A stretch of DNA of 64,000 bases from Ophiobolus disseminans (lineage: Eukaryota > Ascomycota > Dothideomycetes > Pleosporales > Phaeosphaeriaceae), in the NCBI GenBank assembly GCA_010093685.1, contig MU006236.1, forward strand, positions 1 to 64,000. Direction: 5' to 3'. Shown here in pieces: positions 1 to 10,649 of the stretch. The notes beneath the pieces are model-generated. The model saw nothing but the letters and a program-made list of their open reading frames with translations. It was not told the origin of the DNA and ran no database searches. The translations under genes and the position numbers were made by a program. Within the stretch, counting starts at the first letter, position 1. Each line of letters starts with the position of its first letter.

Positions 1-942
1 TCCTAGGTGGTTGCACCACTATCAGCGAGAAATAAGGAGTTATCAGCTACAGCAATGAATGCCTGCTTTTTATTCACTAGTTTCAGCGGATAATTTAGGC
101 TTATGTATTCCTAGAAGCGTTTTATTATCTCCTTTCTTGTCATAAGAGGATTAAACCTTCTAGTATCTTAGAAGGTTGCAGCCTACATAGGTGCTGCCTT
201 GTTTACAGCCTGTAGGAAGTCTTTAGTAATAGTGTTAATATTATGTACCTTAGACACTCTATGCACTGCTGCATCTAATAATACCTTATTATATTCTACT
301 AGCTATGTATCCTAATTGTGTGTATTGCGCATAGGCTTAAGAGCGGTGTAGTAGCGTTCGCGTGTGCGTTCCTTTTTAAGGCGATTATTAACCCTAGCAG
401 TGAGCTTAAGGTTAGCAAGCCACTAGCGTAGTGACTGTTCTAGTAGGCAGCATGTGCGTTAGAGATAGAGCGCAACTGTTAATTGGATTAGCTAGGTGAC
501 ATGCTGAATACTCTTCTGTTAAGTATTATATTAGTGGAGATTAAGCTTGTATCTCTTAGTAAGGGTCTTGTAGTAGTCTATATCCTCCTTGTAGGCTTTC
601 TAGCCTTAGATTAATAGCATAGATAGGCGTGTTGCCTTCTCAATCCTAGCTGCAGCACTATACTAGGATAGTTTAGGCAGGTCTAGAATAACTAGCTTAA
701 TCAGGAATAGGACTAGTCCTTCTTCCTTTACATTGTCCTAGATGTTGTAGGCAGCGCAGCGCGCTTTAACTTAAGTAAGCTAGGTAGTCTAGTTATACTA
801 GTTGCTGAGGATAACAGTTGCATCGCGTTAATTAATAAGCGACATAGTGTAGTTGTTGAATAGCTTTTGTTAGGTAGCCTTAGTGGGTAGCCTTAGTAGT
901 AGCTTTAGTGGTAGCTTTAGTAAAGGCAGTAAGACTCTTAAT
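1..942 (-). pseudogene. RIP-decayed gag/internal part of a Ty1/copia-like retrotransposon, cut by window edge
   Basis: Read on the minus strand, this stretch follows directly from the LTR at 943-1138 and gives a broken reading frame with a copia-gag flavour, for example the words KAYKEDIDYYKTLTKRYKL near 600-540. Nearly every in-frame stop is TAG where CAG would be expected, which is the C-to-T signature of RIP. About 320-942 is repeated with a few substitutions at 3364-3961. No integrase or reverse transcriptase motif is legible. The element continues beyond the left edge of the window. The gag assignment rests on remembered sequence resemblance only. Confidence 0.55.
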
Positions 943-1138
943 TGTTAGATTTAATGAGGTATTAAGACCTGATAATAGATAAGATGAATTGATAATAATA
1001 TTGTCTATTAGTGTTCTCTCAGTCAAGTGCGGAGTTTGACTAGGTGTTAGATCTAGTACTAGTGTGCTAAGGCGCTTGTGCCGGCCCCTTCTGTTTCTTT
1101 TAGTGTTAGTAGCCTCACAGCACCCCTGATATCTGACA
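943..1138 (-). mobile_element. Copia-like LTR, copy A (196 bp)
   Basis: On the minus strand the unit starts TGTCAGATATCAGGGG and ends AAATCTAACA, so it has the TG...CA ends of an LTR. It recurs at 3962-4159 in the same orientation, and in altered form at 4269-4445 and 4446-4643 in the opposite orientation. Gag-like sequence follows on its 3' side (lower coordinates), so this is the 5' LTR of the decayed element that runs off the left edge. Confidence 0.7.
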
Positions 1139-1689
1139 CAAGGATAGGGACAAGGATAGAGATAAACACGGGGACTTAACACCCTTGCGTCGGCAGCTTC
1201 TAGTTCGAAAACAGATTAGGCTAACACTATTTAATAAACAACTCAAGACAAATAAGTGATTAAGTAGATGTAGTGCACGTGTATAAATATTAATTGTTTT
1301 AGAGTTTCGTTATGTTCATATAATGCTGTAGCCTGTAGGCTAAGGTGTAATAAAAAGATGTGATAACCTAGTGCACAAACCCTACACTAAATTTAACGGC
1401 ACTCAACCTGTAACAGCGCAGGCAAGATCAAAGATATCCAAATACGGTGTGAATCAACTCAGAGGCATATAGGAGTGCGTAGAGACTCAGAAACCTTAGA
1501 TTGTCTAACAACGCCTATAGGCCTTGTACAAAAGGGTATTAAAAAACTACTAAGCTATCTACAAACATGCACCCTTCCTCGTAGGATCTAGAGGATCCGG
1601 AGGATCCGGAGTTGGGCCGGATGCGAAGCGGGGTTGAAGCGGACCCGATACAGGGACAATGTAGAGGCAAGTAGAGGCAAAGCCTAATG

Positions 1690-1880
1690 CAACCTCGTTA
1701 CACGACCCAGCTAGGTACCCCTAACCTAACCCCAGCCCATCGTCCGTGCGACCCTACCCCAACCTATACCCAGCCTAAAATAACCCTACCTAACCTCTAC
1801 CTATAGCCCGTGCGACCCAACCCTAGCCTCAACCCAAAATCCGTGCGACCCCTACCTAACCTATACCTAGCGGTGGGTAC
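1690..1880. repeat. Degenerate C-rich tandem repeat with telomere-like words
   Basis: A C-rich stretch made of loosely repeated CCTAACC, CCCTAACC and CCTACCC words punctuated by three copies of CCGTGCGACCC. It resembles decayed interstitial telomeric (CCCTAA) repeat mixed with another short unit. It lies between the copia LTR and the unidentified decayed coding stretch. No gene is visible from 1139 to 1890. Confidence 0.5.
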
Positions 1881-1889
1881 CCCGAACCC

Positions 1890-2916
1890 ATTTACTAGCC
1901 TAGGGAGAAGAAACGGCGTAGGCTTGGCCTTGACGCCCCGGCCTCCCAGGCCCCTCGTCTAGAGCATGCTGCCTATGCTTCTATCTTGCACGAGGACGAG
2001 CAATATGTATCGTGGATTTTTACGCAGAAGGTTACTAAGGAGCTAGCTATTAGTAGTAAATCTACGGCTGCACCTCCTAAGGATTTCTACTCTACATATA
2101 AAACGCCCTACTCTAATGCCTGCGCTATGCTACAGAAGGCCTGCGAGCTTGGCAACCCTTTATCTTGAGCTAGTGCTGCCCAATTCTTCTACGACTGGCA
2201 ACTCCGCGGCTCGCCTTTTAGAGACGGCCGCGTACTTCCTAGTAGCCAAGGGGAGAACTCTCCGTTCTCTATACAGCGGCAGTCGCAGGGCCAGGATAGT
2301 ACAGATACGGCATTCTGTATTGCTTAGAACAGTTATAATTACTTAGAGAGCGACTTAGCTACTTTGCCTATCAAGTACCGCTGGGCATCAGCTCTCTTAG
2401 GCCAGGCCTACGTCCAGAAACAAGAGGAGATTAGGCAAAGAAGATCTCGTGTCTAGCAACAACAAGACGCGCAATTAAGACGGACAGGGCTAGATAAGTT
2501 CCTAAGCACAGGCCGTGCTATTGGCCCTGGTCCGGTCTAATCTGAGCGAGGAGAAGAGAAAGGTCTTTAAGCAGCGCTTACACAAAGCTTGCGTTTGGTA
2601 TACGATTAGCTAGATACTAGGCTAGAGTAGTTTCTGCCTAATGCCTTACGACGCAATTGCTAAAAACTAGATAGAGGGCGACATGCGCGTCCCTTAGGTT
2701 AAGATCTAGACTAAGGTGGTGAAGCGCGTTAATCTAGACGTATACCACGCGTCGCAGGCGCTGGATTGCCTGCTAGGGTCAGACGCTATTACAGGTAGGC
2801 CAATTGGCAACAAACTGCTGCGCATCGAGGTAGAGGCTCTAGCCGCTATGTATGAGATTGAGGAGGTGCAGGACAGCGAGGACGATAGGTCGGATAGTAG
2901 TGGAAGGGTTTCCTAG
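1890..2916 (+). pseudogene. Unidentified RIP-decayed coding remnant
   Basis: Between the two copia fragments the composition rises to coding-like, and a plus-strand protein can be followed across several frames broken mainly by TAG stops. Legible pieces are at 1986-2168 (words QYVSWIFTQKVTKEL and YKTPYSNACAMLQKACELG), about 2170-2560, and 2716-2916, which ends in an acidic tail. The last piece contains ALDCLLGSDAITGRPIGNK. I do not recognise the family. It may be a cargo or accessory gene of a mobile element or a captured host gene; no transposase, integrase or helicase motif is readable. Confidence 0.35.
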
Positions 2917-3246
2917 GCGCAGACAACGCTAGGTAGCACGGCTGCAACGCCTCGGCTGCGTTAGCTAACTCTGCTTGAGCTATTTTGTCTAGTAGAGTAG
3001 TTTCTTGATATATCTTTTAAGGGTTCCTTAGACTTACACTTGCTACTTACTTTGTTAATGTTGCTCGCAGCGCTAGCGGTACGCGTCGCTGGGTTAGCGC
3101 AAGAAACGCGAACATCAACGCCTATACTTTAGGGATATTCTGCTAACCCTACAATAGCTACTCCCCTCTGCAAAGTAGCTAGAAAAGTTAAAAACTACTT
3201 GCTGCACGTATTGCGAGATTTGCATCCAGATTTGAGTTAGGGAAGA

Positions 3247-3337
3247 GCAAAGAAAGGGACTTTAAAAAAGCAAAGAAAGGGACTCGACTATCCGTGCAGG
3301 CGCTAAATATTTTGCAGGCAAAGCAAAGAAAGGGACT
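3247..3337 (+). repeat. Three copies of GCAAAGAAAGGGACT
   Basis: The 15-mer occurs at 3247-3261, 3270-3284 and 3323-3337. The last copy runs into CCCTTTCTT and so forms a short inverted repeat. It sits just before the second copia fragment and may mark the end of the unidentified element. Confidence 0.55.
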
Positions 3338-3361
3338 CCCTTTCTTCGTATAATCACTAGG

Positions 3362-3961
3362 AGTGTATTGCGTATAGGCTTAAGAGCAGTGTAGTAGCGT
3401 TCGCGTGTGCGTTCCTTTTTAAGGCGATTATTAACTCTAGCAGTGAGCTTAAGGTTAGCAAGCCACTAGCGTAGTAACTGTTCTAGTAGGCAGTATGTGC
3501 GTTAGAGATAGAGCGCAACTATTAATTGGATTAGCTAGGTGACATGCTGAATACTCTTCTGTTAAGTATTATATTAGTGGAGATTAAGCTTGTATCTCTT
3601 AGTAAGGGTCTTATAGTAGTCTATATCCTCCTTGTAGGCTTTCTAGCCTTGGATTAATAGCATAGATAGGCGTGTTGCCTTCTCGATTCCAGCTGTAGCA
3701 CTATACTAGGATAGTTTAGGTAGGTCTAGCATAACTAGCTTGATTAGGAATAGGACTAGTCCTTCTTCCTTTACATTGTTCTAGATGTTATAGGCAGCGC
3801 AGCGCGCTTTGACTTAAGTAAGCTAGGTAGTCTAGTTATACTAGTTGCTAAGGATAACAGTTGCATTGCGTTAGTTAATAATCAACATAGTGTAGTTGTT
3901 GAATAGCTTTTGTTAGGTAGCCTTAGTAGGTAGCCTTAGTAAAGGCAGTGAGACTCTTAAT
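3362..3961 (-). pseudogene. Second copy of the copia-like gag fragment, truncated
   Basis: Nearly the same sequence as about 320-942, with scattered transitions and the loss of a short repeated GGTAGCCTTAGT-type block near 3930. It is in the same minus orientation and abuts the LTR at 3962-4159. It stops abruptly at about 3362, where copy A continues, so only the 5' part of the element remains. Confidence 0.55.
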
Positions 3962-4159
3962 TGTCAGATTTGATAAGGTATTGAAACCTAATAATAGATA
4001 AGATAAATTAATAATAATAATGTTCTGTTGTGGTGTTCCCCGGTCAAGTGCGGAGTTTAACTAGGTGTTAGATCTAGTACTAGTGTGCTAAGGCGCTTGT
4101 GCCCGCCCCTCCTGTTTCTTTTAGTGTTAGTAGCCTTATAGCACCCCTAATATCTGACA
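3962..4159 (-). mobile_element. Copia-like LTR, copy B (198 bp)
   Basis: Same unit as 943-1138 with RIP-type transitions. The plus strand reads TGTCAGATTT... to ...TATCTGACA. It is the 5' LTR of the fragment at 3362-3961. Confidence 0.7.
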
Positions 4160-4268
4160 ACAACACAAGGTGACTAACGAGGCACTATTAGAAGAACTTT
4201 AAGCAAAGCTTAAGGACCTTATCCTTACCTAAGGTTACTAGCTTGCAAATACATCTAAGCTAAGGGGG

Positions 4269-4445
4269 TGTATTAGATATTAGGGGTGCTGTGAGGCTAC
4301 TAACACTGAGTGAAACAGGAGGGGCTGACACAAGCGCCTTGGCACACTAGTACTAGATCTAATACTAGGTTAAACTCGGCGCAGAGAGGAGAACAACACA
4401 ATACAAGCACACATCATCAATTCATCTAATCTATTATTAGGTTCT
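4269..4445 (+). mobile_element. Copia-like LTR, copy C, opposite orientation, 3' truncated
   Basis: Begins TGTATTAGATATTAGGGG on the plus strand and follows the copy A/B sequence (CACAAGCGCCTTGGCACACT, CTATTATTAGGTT), then is cut off where copy D begins. With copy B it forms an imperfect inverted repeat about 110 bp apart. Confidence 0.6.
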
Positions 4446-4643
4446 TGTCAGATATAAGGTACTATTGGACATTGAGTTCAGGGCCTGTTAGGAGAAAGTG
4501 CGCTTATGCAGGTGCCCCTCCATTGTGGGAAACCACGAACCCGGAGAAGACGAAAAACAGAACAATCAATCAACACGATCAAAATTACATCAAGATTAAA
4601 CTTTATACTATCTGACAGTTCTAATACCTCATCAAATCTGACA
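4446..4643 (+). mobile_element. Divergent copia-like LTR, copy D (198 bp)
   Basis: It starts TGTCAGATATAAGG and ends CTCATCAAATCTGACA. These are the terminal sequences of the copy A/B LTR at exactly the family length, but with an unrelated-looking middle. It appears to be a second lineage of the same LTR placed directly against copy C. Confidence 0.5.
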
Positions 4644-4820
4644 CAGGGTTGGTGCCGTGACATAGAGCGACGATAGTAAGGTGTTATTCAACCCTAGTAT
4701 TCTTGCAGTAATATTTAGCTAAACTATCTATGTTATTCATAACATATAACGGAGTCGTGAAAGTGTCTTAGACGTACCTATATCGCTCCGCCTAAACGTA
4801 CGTCGCATAACCTTTACATC

Positions 4821-5804
4821 TCAGCGACGCCCCTCATACGATGGCGCGTGTGGTATCGAATTAGGTTCGTCATTCTTGTTGAACGTGCGCACCTCCGCAA
4901 GCGCCTTGCCGAACGTGACAGATCGCTTGGAGTGCAGCTGGTTCGACTCCTCCGTCGCGTCGTATTTGGACGTCGTCTTCAGCGCGCTCTTTGCGGGCGT
5001 ACGTGGACGCGCTGAAGCTTGGTCAGGACGCACCGGAGGCGAAGAGGTTACTGAAGCAACATGAGTATGTGGTTGAGATTGAGGATGCGCAGATGATTGG
5101 AGTGGACGAACCTGTTGCTGCGAACGACGCACTGTGGCGGTCTCCTCTGGAAGCTCAGCAAGCAGCCCAGAAGGATTGATGGTTCGTGGTGTAACAGCCG
5201 ACCGAGTTGAAACTCCTGGCGGTACCATAGTACTTGGTCGCCGGGTGGGAATGGGTCGTCGCTCTGTGTATAGTTCCGGCACAGGAGGCTGACGAAAGGC
5301 GGGCGGCGGCTCGAGACGTTGAGATGTTCGGGATGTGTGGTTCGATGAAGATGGCGTTGGATACACGTACTCAGATGTGTCTTCAAGCTCCGAATATGTG
5401 GATTCAGTGACTGACGACTCGCGCGCTCGCCGTCGTCGACGATGATGGTATCCATGGCCGTGTTCATGGTCATGTCCATGTCCACGCTCCTGACGCTCCC
5501 GATGGGCGTCCTCTGTGGCTTGCTTTTGCGCCACCTCCTCGTATCCAGAGCCGATCGCTTGATTCACAAACTGCTTTGGGTTTTTGAAGAGCTTCTTGAA
5601 GCCGTCGCGCTTGGAGTTCATGTACTCACCATGCGCAGTCTCACGGTACATTTCGGCACCTTGAGCGCGAGGTGACTGGTGGGAATCTCGTTCTTGATGA
5701 TGGCTTGACTGGCCATCTCGATGGTTTGAGAGCAATGGAGTTGTTGGGCTCATACTACCGTGGCCATCCACCGTGCTTTCGTTTCGAGAACGTCCCGTGG
5801 GCAT
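4821..5804 (-). CDS. Uncharacterised His-rich, basic, low-complexity protein (327 aa)
   Basis: A single open exon starting at the ATG at 5804. I do not recognise the family. From the N terminus it has a Ser/His-rich start and a short ordered-looking segment around residues 60-95 with Lys and Phe (GFKKLFKNPKQFVNQ). A His/Gly run (GHGHDHEHGHGYHH) leads into six arginines near residues 108-128, followed by a long Pro/Ser/Arg-rich disordered region. The C-terminal motif KRSVTFGKALAEVRTF contains a VTF core resembling the RVxF docking site for protein phosphatase 1; that is inference. No signal peptide or membrane segment is visible. Its 3' end is only about 180 bp from the decayed LTRs. Confidence 0.6.
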   Translation of the reverse strand: MPTGRSRNESTVDGHGSMSPTTPLLSNHRDGQSSHHQERDSHQSPRAQGAEMYRETAHGEYMNSKRDGFKKLFKNPKQFVNQAIGSGYEEVAQKQATEDAHRERQERGHGHDHEHGHGYHHRRRRRARESSVTESTYSELEDTSEYVYPTPSSSNHTSRTSQRLEPPPAFRQPPVPELYTERRPIPTRRPSTMVPPGVSTRSAVTPRTINPSGLLAELPEETATVRRSQQQVRPLQSSAHPQSQPHTHVASVTSSPPVRPDQASARPRTPAKSALKTTSKYDATEESNQLHSKRSVTFGKALAEVRTFNKNDEPNSIPHAPSYEGRR

Positions 5805-6584
5805 ACAGTTTCTGGAACGGGTGACTTCGCTTGGCCTGTTCGTGTAATACTAGTGATAGAAGTCGTAGTTGATGTGAGACTTGAGAAAGTTGTGGTTGGA
5901 AGAAGATATAGAAGGGAAGCAACGCTCATGATAATACCAGAGGAGGGCCATGGTGAACGACGCCTAGGTGAACTTCAAGCCTGCAAGTTCGATGCATCAC
6001 CTCCTTGCCGGCGAGTGTATCACTCGCTCAAACAATGCGAGGAATTACTTCTGGACGATACCACGTGGTTCTACAATGCACTCCAGCACTTGTGGGTACC
6101 AAAGCGTTGATTGTTGGCCCACAGATTTCAAAGGTTGACAGCAGACCTCGGGACCACACCTCCTATCATGCTCAAAGATCAGAAAGGAGACATCAGTTGG
6201 CATGTTGGATGACCAGTAAGTCATCGAATATCAGCTTGATATCTAATGACCGATGAAGCCCATTCACGGTCTGTAGTATGTTCCCTCCGTGGATGATCCG
6301 GGTCATCCTCCACATTTGAGATGTGATCGGGCCTTGAGCGGTGGGAACATCGCGCCCATGGGCATTCGTCATTGCTTCGATAGTGCGATAGTGGTTTCAT
6401 GATGCACGGAGTCTACGTACATGATACACGAGATGAATTTGTTGAGGTGGAAGTTGACGAACCTCGGCTGTTCCTGCATACCCCACATTGTTAGTACACT
6501 AGCGAGGTACCGTCTCATTTCAACACCAAACATCGAACAGAGCAGCATCCAACTTGACGGTCAACATTCCCAACTCACGTCACC
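5805..6584. other. Intergenic, nothing recognised
   Basis: This 780-bp gap lies between two divergent genes. Only short frames without coding character are present. It should contain both promoters. Confidence 0.5.
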
Positions 6585-8100
6585 ATGTCCTCCCTATCTC
6601 AACGACCGACCCTGGTCTTCAACTACGACATATCCTGCCCCTTCGCCTACATCGCCTCTACTCGTGTTCAGTCACTCGCATCACGTACGAACGCCAACCT
6701 CGTGTACAGGCCTGTTCTTCTCGGTGCCATTTATCGTGCGACAGCCGCGCCACAAGGTGCAGGTGGTTCAGCCAGCGATGTGTTCAATCCGACTAAGAAA
6801 GCAGTTGGGGAAGCAAGCATGGCCCGGACGCTCAAACGGTACAAGATCAGGTACAACCCGCCGCCACAGCATCCAAGGAAAAGTGTGAATGCTTTGAGGT
6901 TGCTGTATTGTGTACCAGATGGCGAAGAGAGGAGAAAGCTGACGGAGAAGTTGTTCGAAGCGTATTGGGTCACTAGGCGCGACGTTACGAATGCCGAAAT
7001 CTTGCTAGAGATTGCGCGAGAAAGCGGTATCGTGAGTGCAACCCGGTTGAATGTTGAGAGTTTTCAAAACCCATCCGCACGAAAAGAGCTGGAGACTGCA
7101 ACAGGAGAAGTGATCTCGCGAGGTGCATTCGGCGTTCCGGGGTTCTGGATCCCAGATGCGAAGTATACGGACTTCAACGGTGAAGAGAAGGTGGGAAGGT
7201 TCTTCTGGGGCCAAGATCGCATGCACTTCGTCGAAGCGACGCTGGTGTCGCTTTCCAACAACCATCACTGGACATCGGTATCTAATCTCAGAGCCCTGAT
7301 GCCGCGCTGCATACCCCATTCCAAAGCTCCAGCCAAAACCAAATTGCAGTTCTGGTACGACTTTAGCAGCCCATGGGCGTTTCTCGGATACACGCAACTC
7401 GCGCGCCTCCAGCGACAGTTTGGCCCAAGCCTTGAGATTGAGATGAAGCCCTTCCTACTCGGCATTTTGTTTCGCGAGATTGGCGCGCCGAATCTTCCTG
7501 GTAGCGCAATAAGTCCGACGAAAGCGATCTGGTCGCGACAAGACCACGCAGACTGGACCGCGTGGTGGAACGCTGTGAATGTGCAAGAAGGGAAAAATGA
7601 CAACGGAATTGAGTTTCACTGGGCGGATGTGTTCCCAATTCGTACGCCGACAGTGTTGCGGGTTGCGATTGTGGAGCCGAAGACAGTCGGGCTGCTTTGT
7701 AAGTCAGACGTAGTGAAAGTGCAGACTATGTAAGCTAACAATGCCAGATTCAGCGTGTTGGGAACACAATGTAAATGTTGCCGACGAAGCCGTGCTAGAG
7801 GAAGTGCTCAAGAAAGGCGGTTACAACGGTGCGGACCTGATCGTGAAATCCAATGCGCCTGCCATCAAAGCACGACTGCGCGAACTGACGGCGGAGGCTC
7901 AATCGTTAGGCATCTGCGGGGTGCCGACATATCGGATACTACGAGAAGACGGTAATGGCAGCTGGAAGCACATTGGCGGACTTGTTTGGGGACAAGACGA
8001 GACCAATGTGGTGGAAGATGTGATTGCAGGATGGGATCCGGAGAGATCGGATGACGTTGCGGAGCCAAAGAAGGGTGTTGATTTGACTGCAAGATTGTAG
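6585..8100 (+). CDS. Tandem DsbA-like / 2-hydroxychromene-2-carboxylate isomerase-like protein (488 aa)
   Basis: Exons 6585-7698 and 7748-8100; the 49-bp intron has GTAAGT and GCTAAC...CCAG, and the frame closes exactly. The protein repeats one fold twice. Domain 1 (about residues 8-215) starts FNYDISCPFAYIAS; domain 2 (about 245-470) starts FWYDFSSPWAFLGYTQ. Each ends with the family's cis-proline loop and helix, GVPGFWI with FFWGQDR and GVPTYRI with LVWGQDE. These are hallmarks of the DsbA/GST-kappa/HCCA isomerase superfamily, which uses glutathione or handles aromatic ring-cleavage products. The split motif Y-S-A-C-W-E-x-N across the intron supports the splice. A fused dimer is unusual because the enzymes are normally homodimers. 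Substrate unknown; probably soluble. Confidence 0.82.
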
Positions 8101-8264
8101 ATGGCGTTCAAGGTCATGCAAGCGCAACGAAAGATGCAGTCTCTCACAATTCGATACGAGCTAGCGCAACTTCCAAAACCGTCATCCTGTCCATCGCGAC
8201 GCTTTGCAAAATTACGTGCGGCTCAACTCTTGCTGCAGAAGACCACAGTCTTTCTATAACAATC

Positions 8265-9917
8265 TTAGACCACACACTTCCACCCCTTCTCGTCCTTTCC
8301 ATCCCCTTCACCGGTGTACACGTTCTTCAACGGGTACCTACAATGCCTTCGCTTGTACTCTACACCTTTCGTCACATCGCCATCCACAAACTTCGACCCA
8401 CGTAGTGTATCCGGCGCTTTGCCTTTCTCCACCCAGTCCACAATTTGCATGAGTACGTTATCCTTCGCGTCATCGCTCGCAGGCAGCGAAAAGGCTGATT
8501 GGCCAATGCTGCTCGCGCCTGGACCGCCGTTGCAATGTCCCAAGCCTGAGATGCGAAAGTATCTGTAGAAGTCATCAAGCTGTTGAGGTGAAGCACGCAT
8601 CGTGCGAGACACATGGTCGTAGTACGCGTCCGATACAGTCGAGTCGATGGCTGGATCGACCTGGCCATGGTAGTGTATGATTTTTGCGCCTCGCTTCCTG
8701 ACCGCCTTGAGGTCGCCATCCAAGGTGTTGAAGTTGAAGAGGTTTTGCTCTACTGCGAAACGCGCCTGTGCTGGAGTCCACTGGTCGAGTGTCCAGGTAG
8801 GATCTTGCTGGGAAACGAAGCGCGGCCATTCGAGTGCGTAGCTGCGGAATTCGGGACCGGTGAGTGTGGTAGCGTGTGCAAGTTCGTTGCCGTCGTGGGT
8901 CATACCAGTGTAAATGAGCGTGCCGTTGATGGTCCAGGATTCGAATTGTTGCGATACCAAAGACATGTCCACGGGCGTGAGGCACGGTCCTGAGAGTCCT
9001 TGTGTGCCACATCGTAGCTTGGTGAAGTCAGGCTTGCAGCTACGTGAATCTTCCACGATGTTGTCCACAGCTCCGTCCAGATGATCGCATTGCCGCAACG
9101 TTTCATTCTGGATAGCCGCCCACTTGTCGATCGAAACAGTCAGATTATTAATGTCCGTGCCCATGGTCCGCAGCCAGCGTGGAATGTATTGGAACAGGCC
9201 TGCAAGCCTCAGACCCGGCGCGCCAACGACAATGCCGTCGAAAAGCTCTGGGTTGGACTGAGCGGCCTTGAATCCTTGACGGCCACCTTGAGAGCATCCT
9301 ATGAAGTATGACTTCTTGTGCGCTGTGCCGTAGAATTGCTTCGCGATTGATTTGCTGATGACGGTTGTGCCATACAAAGCTCGCCACGCGAAATCTATAA
9401 AAACCTCTGGTTGGTTGAGAAATGCGCCACCAGAGGTACCATTGTGTCCCATATTGCCTGAAACACCTGCAAAGCCATATTTAGTGACGTAGGCGAGTTC
9501 AGGAAAGAAGATGCCTGAGTTCTTTTAGCGATAGCATTTCTCTTAGTCGTAAATCTTACATCCTGCAAGTCCGCCAGTTCCAATGCTTAGAAGGCGTGAG
9601 TTCCACTTCTCTGGTAGCCAAGCTTCCATGTACACCTCGCTCGAGTCAGATGTTGAGAATCGAATTCCAACTCGGCACAAGTCGACCGCTGTGACGGGGT
9701 TTGGAAAGGTGCACGTGCTGTTTGTCCCTTCAGAAAACTGATCGAATGTCGAGTTCTTTTTGAGGTACTGAGCAATGTTTACGCTGATGTTCTCGTAGCC
9801 CCGGACATCGACACCTCCACTAAGCGCTTCACATCTAGACTTGAAATCCGGTGTAGATGTGCTAGAAAAAGCAGTACCAACTAGGGAACAGAGAGCCAGA
9901 GCAAGAAATGGTAACAT
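8265..9917 (-). CDS. Secreted tannase / feruloyl esterase family hydrolase (535 aa)
   Basis: Exons 9917-9560 and 9514-8265, with a 45-bp intron; splicing at CAG before GCATC gives GLAGC-IFFPELAYVTKYGF in frame. The N terminus MLPFLALALCSLVGTAFSS is a signal peptide. The nucleophile motif is GCSQGGRQG, preceded by GHNGTSGGAF. The C-terminal GLGHCNGGPG supplies the catalytic His, and the Cys of GCS and GHC form the CS-D-HC disulphide typical of this family. The family cleaves galloyl or feruloyl esters of plant tannins and hemicellulose outside the cell. Length is normal. It converges with the preceding gene (164 bp between stops). Tannase versus feruloyl esterase cannot be decided from sequence. 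Confidence 0.9.
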
Positions 9918-10649
9918 TATGCCAGTGCGAAAGAGGTCGCTCCGTGCAAAGCAAGCAAGCTGGGGTGTTTAGCAGGGTGTCGTGGAGGAGACTGGCTTTA
10001 TTCAACTCGAAACTCCTAAAAGTCGAATAGAAATTCGCTCGGATGTTCCTAGAGCTAGGATTTGATTCCTTAAACTCCCTCAAACTCCCTCGTCCTGACT
10101 TGGTTACGCGTGGGAGTCCTTAAGCTAAGGCTGCAGTCGGAACTTGGCTTCCGTGGAGCTTACTTCTACGCGAGCCAGCATAATTTCAAACCGTCATTCC
10201 TGCGTCTGCACTGCCGTATTTCGCGGTCATTTCTACCAAACTTTAGCCGGCGATGGCATATACATGACTTTTGAAAGAGCTCATGCGATCATGTCGAGGT
10301 AGACTGCGGCTTCGCGAGTGTGCTAGGCTTGGCTCCCTGGTCGATCGCTTATTCAGCCACAGGCCCACAGCTTACTCGCATACCCGAGAAGACAAACACA
10401 GCTCGCCATTGGGCTGTTTGAGGAGTGCTACCAACCTGGAATGCGAGAGCAAAATATGGCGAGGCGATTGAGTTCGTGCGACAAGAGGTATTGGCGACGT
10501 ACAGGGACGAATATGGAGTGGGCTAGACTTGAATCTCGGAATCACCGTGAGGTGCTGTACGGGTGCGAGAGGTAATATTAACTACGGCAGCCTGACCCAT
10601 GATTTGGTCCTCGCGATAGACATCTACTCCACAGAGATGTCGCCAGCCC
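9918..10649. other. Intergenic, nothing recognised
   Basis: This 730-bp gap upstream of the esterase and downstream of the 814-residue gene holds only short frames without coding character. Confidence 0.5.

Noticed and set aside
4938..4948. GGTTCGACTCC, a perfect tRNA B-box
   Set aside because: No A-box or cloverleaf arms are found around it, and it lies within the antisense of an open coding exon.
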